Positions 14,445-16,682 of a stretch of 16,682 bases of DNA are shown here, piece by piece. This DNA is from Clostridia bacterium. GTDB taxonomy: Bacteria > Bacillota_A > Clostridia > Oscillospirales > CAG-272. How positions within the stretch are numbered: the stretch's first letter is position 1; each line of letters starts with the position of its first letter. Location of the stretch: positions 1 through 16,682 of the forward strand of contig JAFQLN010000056.1 of the NCBI GenBank assembly GCA_017414585.1, given 5' to 3'. The notes under the pieces were generated by a model. That model was given only the letters and a program-made list of their open reading frames with translations, was not told the DNA's origin and did no database searches. Position numbers and translations under genes: made by a program.

Positions 14445-15725
14445 TCACTGTCCGTACACCCATGTTTCATACGCATGAATTGCTTTGTCACGCATCGAAA
14501 AGTCGAAGATTCCGCGATTCATCAGTTGAATGGGGAAAAACAAGGCTTCTGTGATGGCGAAGCGGTAATCCTGCATGAAAAGTTCGTAGGGATAAGATTT
14601 GATGCAGGAAGTGAGAGCGGAGTAATACTCGTCAAGCATAGGGATAGATTTTTTACGTTCCGGTTCTATGTGCAGAGCTATGAGCATGGCGAGGTCTTCC
14701 GTACACAGCCCTATTCTCACCGCCTGCAGCCCGGTGAATTTTACAGTTCGCTTATCACGGTCGATATGTGCGGTTCCGGGGTGCATATCTCCATGAATAA
14801 CAGTAAAGTTCTCGCCTGCCGGAAAACGTGCGGGATATTCATTGCGAAGACGCCGGACTGCATCGGTATAGTATTCAAACTGTTTTTCTGTGATGTGGTT
14901 TTTCATCCCCTGCCACACACGCGGTATTTTGCCTGATCGTTCGTTTTCGAGGTATGTTTCAAAATCCTTCTCCATTGAGCTGATGTGCGCGAAGATGTTT
15001 TCCTGTGATCGATGCCGCCAGTCGAGTCCAATTTCAGTGAATGCCGGGTTATTCATCCAGAATTTTGCGTGCCATTCTGCGGCTGTGTGAAGAATTTCAG
15101 TAATATTTTCACGGAAAAAATCTCCCGCAGGTGTTTCTTCGTCGTATTCGCAGCCGGAAACCGAATTCTTTTCCACATTTTCTGTAAGAAGCAAATGACG
15201 GTCGGAATCAGCGCGGAACAGCTTGGGAATGCAGGATATATAAGATGAAAGAAACAGATAACGGTTCAGTTGTGCATCATCCGACGGATAAAAGGTTTCC
15301 AGCAGATCAAGATGACTGGAGGATGAAGATACAGCTATCTCTCTGACCAACCGTCCGTCCATGTTTTGGGATAAACCGCGCTGTACTGTTAAAATTTCGC
15401 ACAAACCTGTTTGTTTTCTTACAGATGATGCGATTTCTTCGTCGTAAAACGAGTTTTCAGTAGGTATAATACGCTGTGATACGGATGGGTTTGTTTCGAT
15501 GCTCTCATCTGCGGTATAGGCAGGCATCATAAGAGCATCAATGGAGCAGCCGAAAATCTGTGCAAGTTCAGGGAGCAGAGAGGTTGGCGGCAGGGTATGA
15601 CCATTCTCCCACTTTGACACAGCCTGCGGTGATACGAAGAGAAGTTCCGCGAGCTTTTCCTGCGGCATGCCGAGGCTTTTTCTCATGGAAGTGATGATTG
15701 TTCCGAATTTTCTTTTGTTAAGCAT
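14445..15725 (-). CDS. XRE-type HTH regulator fused to a degenerate aminoglycoside-phosphotransferase/CHK-like domain
   Basis: A 426-residue protein. Residues 6-65 are an XRE helix-turn-helix ('MPQEKLAELLFVSPQAVSKWENGHTLP'-type pattern, 20-46). Residues about 105-420 resemble the phosphotransferase fold: 'HTAAEWHAKFW' (213-223) as in CHK kinases, 'VIHGDMHPGT' (309-318), 'GLQAVRIG...EDLAML' (332-348). The catalytic Asp313 is kept, but the Asn of HxxxN is Thr318, the metal-binding Asp of the 'IDWQ' motif is Gly332, and the N-lobe strand 'VREIAVSSSSS' shows no clear ATP-binding Lys. It may therefore sense a ligand rather than phosphorylate one. AGGAG lies 8 bases before the ATG at 15725. It is divergent from pyrE across a dense operator region, and likely autoregulates. 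Full-length HTH-APH proteins exist in Clostridia but I know no function. Confidence 0.82.
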   Translation of the reverse strand: MLNKRKFGTIITSMRKSLGMPQEKLAELLFVSPQAVSKWENGHTLPPTSLLPELAQIFGCSIDALMMPAYTADESIETNPSVSQRIIPTENSFYDEEIASSVRKQTGLCEILTVQRGLSQNMDGRLVREIAVSSSSSHLDLLETFYPSDDAQLNRYLFLSSYISCIPKLFRADSDRHLLLTENVEKNSVSGCEYDEETPAGDFFRENITEILHTAAEWHAKFWMNNPAFTEIGLDWRHRSQENIFAHISSMEKDFETYLENERSGKIPRVWQGMKNHITEKQFEYYTDAVRRLRNEYPARFPAGENFTVIHGDMHPGTAHIDRDKRTVKFTGLQAVRIGLCTEDLAMLIALHIEPERKKSIPMLDEYYSALTSCIKSYPYELFMQDYRFAITEALFFPIQLMNRGIFDFSMRDKAIHAYETWVYGQ

Positions 15726-15773
15726 GGATTGTACTCCTGTGTAAGTATTCCGTAAGATTTTTTCGATATAATT

Positions 15774-15809
15774 TGAAGCTATTATACCGTCTGAAGCTAT
15801 TATACCATC
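15774..15809 (-). promoter_or_regulatory. 18-bp tandem repeat with duplicated -10 boxes ahead of the HTH-kinase-like gene
   Basis: TGAAGCTATTATACC(G/A)TC occurs twice head to tail (15774-15791 and 15792-15809), 17 of 18 bases identical. On the minus strand each copy holds a perfect TATAAT (15781-15786 and 15799-15804). The distal copy is preceded by TGG, an extended -10. No good -35 is evident at the usual spacing for either, so an extended -10 or activated promoter is likely. Confidence 0.65.
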
Positions 15810-15819
15810 TTTCAGACGG
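15787..15819. promoter_or_regulatory. Inverted repeat spanning the distal -10 box
   Basis: CCGTCTGAA (15787-15795) and TTCAGACGG (15811-15819) are perfect 9-bp inverted arms with a 15-base centre containing the distal TATAAT. A repressor bound here would block that promoter. Confidence 0.5.
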
Positions 15820-15835
15820 AATGACCATCATTCCG
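15817..15835. promoter_or_regulatory. 19-bp palindrome A (8-3-8)
   Basis: CGGAATGA, spacer CCA, TCATTCCG: perfect 8-bp arms. It shares three bases with the end of the previous inverted repeat. The form is typical of a dimeric helix-turn-helix operator. Confidence 0.55.
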
Positions 15836-15846
15836 AAATGAATTTT

Positions 15847-15865
15847 TCTTAACTTTGAGTTAAGA
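15847..15865. promoter_or_regulatory. 19-bp palindrome B (8-3-8)
   Basis: TCTTAACT, spacer TTG, AGTTAAGA: perfect 8-bp arms. Its centre (15856) is exactly 30 bp from the centre of palindrome A (15826), close to three helical turns. The half-site sequence differs from A. Confidence 0.55.
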
Positions 15866-15901
15866 GAGATAAAGGAATTCATCACATTTCATCCCAAACT
15901 C

Positions 15902-15930
15902 TTGTCAAGTTCCGTGCAATATGGTATAAT
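15902..15930 (+). promoter_or_regulatory. Sigma-A promoter of pyrE
   Basis: TTGTCA (15902-15907) and perfect TATAAT (15925-15930) with a 17-base spacer and a TGG ahead of the -10 (extended -10). Predicted start near 15937. Confidence 0.85.
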
Positions 15931-15933
15931 AAT

Positions 15934-15947
15934 TTTGTATATACAAA
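15934..15947. promoter_or_regulatory. 14-bp perfect palindrome at the pyrE transcription start
   Basis: TTTGTATATACAAA is self-complementary over all 14 bases and overlaps the predicted start, where a bound repressor would block pyrE. It could also be chance in AT-rich promoter DNA. Confidence 0.4.
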
Positions 15948-15972
15948 TTCAATCCATCAAAGGAGCACTAGC

Positions 15973-16650
15973 ATGGAAGCATACAAGTCAGAATTTATTG
16001 AATTTATGGTTCGTTCCGGAGTTCTCCGTTTCGGCGAATTCAAGACCAAGAGCGGACGCCTCTCCCCATATTTCGTCAACACGGGCAACTACCGCACCGG
16101 TGCACAGCTTGCCAGACTCGGCGAATACTATGCGGCGTGCATCATGGACGCGACAAAGGGTGACTTTGACGTCATGTTCGGTCCCGCATACAAGGGTATT
16201 CCGCTCGCCGCGACCGCAGCCGCAACCCTTTATACCAAGTACGGCGTGGACAAACCCTACTGCTTCGACCGCAAGGAAGTCAAGGATCACGGCGAAGGCG
16301 GCGTGTTTGTCGGCGCGAAGCTCGAAGACGGTAATAAAGTGCTGATCATCGAAGACGTCATCACCGCAGGCACCGCAGTCCGTGAAACCCTTCCGAAGCT
16401 GATGGGCGCGGCTAAGGTAGAAGTAAAGGATATGATCATCTCCGTCAACCGCATGGAAATCGGTCCGTCCGGCAAGACTGCCATCGACGATATCAAGGAA
16501 GAATTCGGAATTTCCGTCCATGCTATCGTTACTGTTCAGGATATCATCGAACATATGCATAACCGCGAAATCGACGGTCAGGTTCTCCTCACCGATGAAA
16601 TCCGTGCAAAAATGGAAGCGTATATGAAGCAGTACTGCCTGCTCGGCTGA
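15973..16650 (+). CDS. pyrE: Orotate phosphoribosyltransferase
   Basis: A complete 225-residue cytosolic enzyme that joins orotate to PRPP to form orotidine 5'-phosphate, the fifth step of de novo pyrimidine synthesis. Visible motifs: 'FKTKSGRLSPYF' (23-34) at the orotate site, 'GPAYKGIPLA' (70-79), the flexible catalytic loop 'FDRKEVKDHGEGG' (98-110) and the PRPP-binding motif 'VLIIEDVITAGTAV' (123-136). The ATG at 15973 has AGGAG 7 bases ahead and a strong promoter. No other pyr gene follows before the window ends, and I see no PyrR-type attenuator between promoter and start, where only about 36 bases are present. Confidence 0.96.
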   Translation: MEAYKSEFIEFMVRSGVLRFGEFKTKSGRLSPYFVNTGNYRTGAQLARLGEYYAACIMDATKGDFDVMFGPAYKGIPLAATAAATLYTKYGVDKPYCFDRKEVKDHGEGGVFVGAKLEDGNKVLIIEDVITAGTAVRETLPKLMGAAKVEVKDMIISVNRMEIGPSGKTAIDDIKEEFGISVHAIVTVQDIIEHMHNREIDGQVLLTDEIRAKMEAYMKQYCLLG

Positions 16651-16665
16651 TTCTCCGAAACTGCA

Positions 16666-16682
16666 AAGAAGGGCTGTCGCAA
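16666..16682 (+). terminator. Possible first arm of a terminator after pyrE, cut by the window
   Basis: AAGAAGGGCTGTCGCAA follows the pyrE stop by 16 bases. GGGCTGTCGCA is the sort of arm that pairs with TGCGACAGCCC in terminators of related bacteria, but the second arm and T run lie outside the window. Confidence 0.35.

Overview
The window looks like a chromosomal segment of a low-motility-information, Gram-positive gut-type Clostridia (Oscillospiraceae/Ruminococcaceae-like). This is inferred from AGGAGG-type ribosome binding sites, sigma-A promoters with 17-bp spacers, lipoprotein signal peptides, a BmrCD-like heterodimeric ABC exporter, a PreP-like M16C peptidase and a GH27 alpha-galactosidase. 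Genus cannot be fixed from sequence alone. No tRNA, rRNA, CRISPR array or insertion sequence was seen, and no gene-free stretch exceeds 300 bases.

Layout. (1) 1-1926, minus: a partial extracellular solute-binding lipoprotein with a long extra N-terminal region, driven by a perfect-consensus promoter. (2) 1940-5373, minus: a four-gene operon with its own promoter and terminator, in the order GH27 alpha-galactosidase, 65-residue CxxC/CxxC protein, DUF1963/YwqG-family lipoprotein, xylose-isomerase-like TIM-barrel protein. (3) 5392-10323, minus: a structured leader, two overlapping half-transporter ABC exporter genes forming a heterodimer, then a pyroglutamyl peptidase gene (with an extra N-terminal domain) broken by a stop codon exactly at the catalytic glutamate. 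(4) About 10300-11400, plus: a sharply AT-rich islet with two orphan genes, one a cold-shock-domain fusion. (5) 11404-14360, plus: an M16C metallopeptidase gene with a single-base frameshift, ending in a strong bidirectional terminator. (6) 14445-15725, minus: an XRE-type HTH fused to an aminoglycoside-phosphotransferase/CHK-like domain that has lost catalytic residues. (7) 15973-16650, plus: pyrE. The 247-bp region between (6) and (7) is packed with tandem repeats, palindromes and promoters.

How the parts fit. The alpha-galactosidase and TIM-barrel genes suggest handling of galactosides. The exporter and two peptidases suggest peptide handling, yet both peptidase genes are disrupted (one nonsense, one frameshift). 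The most unusual items are the nonsense codon at the Pcp active site, the HTH-pseudokinase with its elaborate divergent regulatory region, the AT-rich islet, and an internal, very strong ribosome binding site that could make a cytosolic form of the YwqG lipoprotein.
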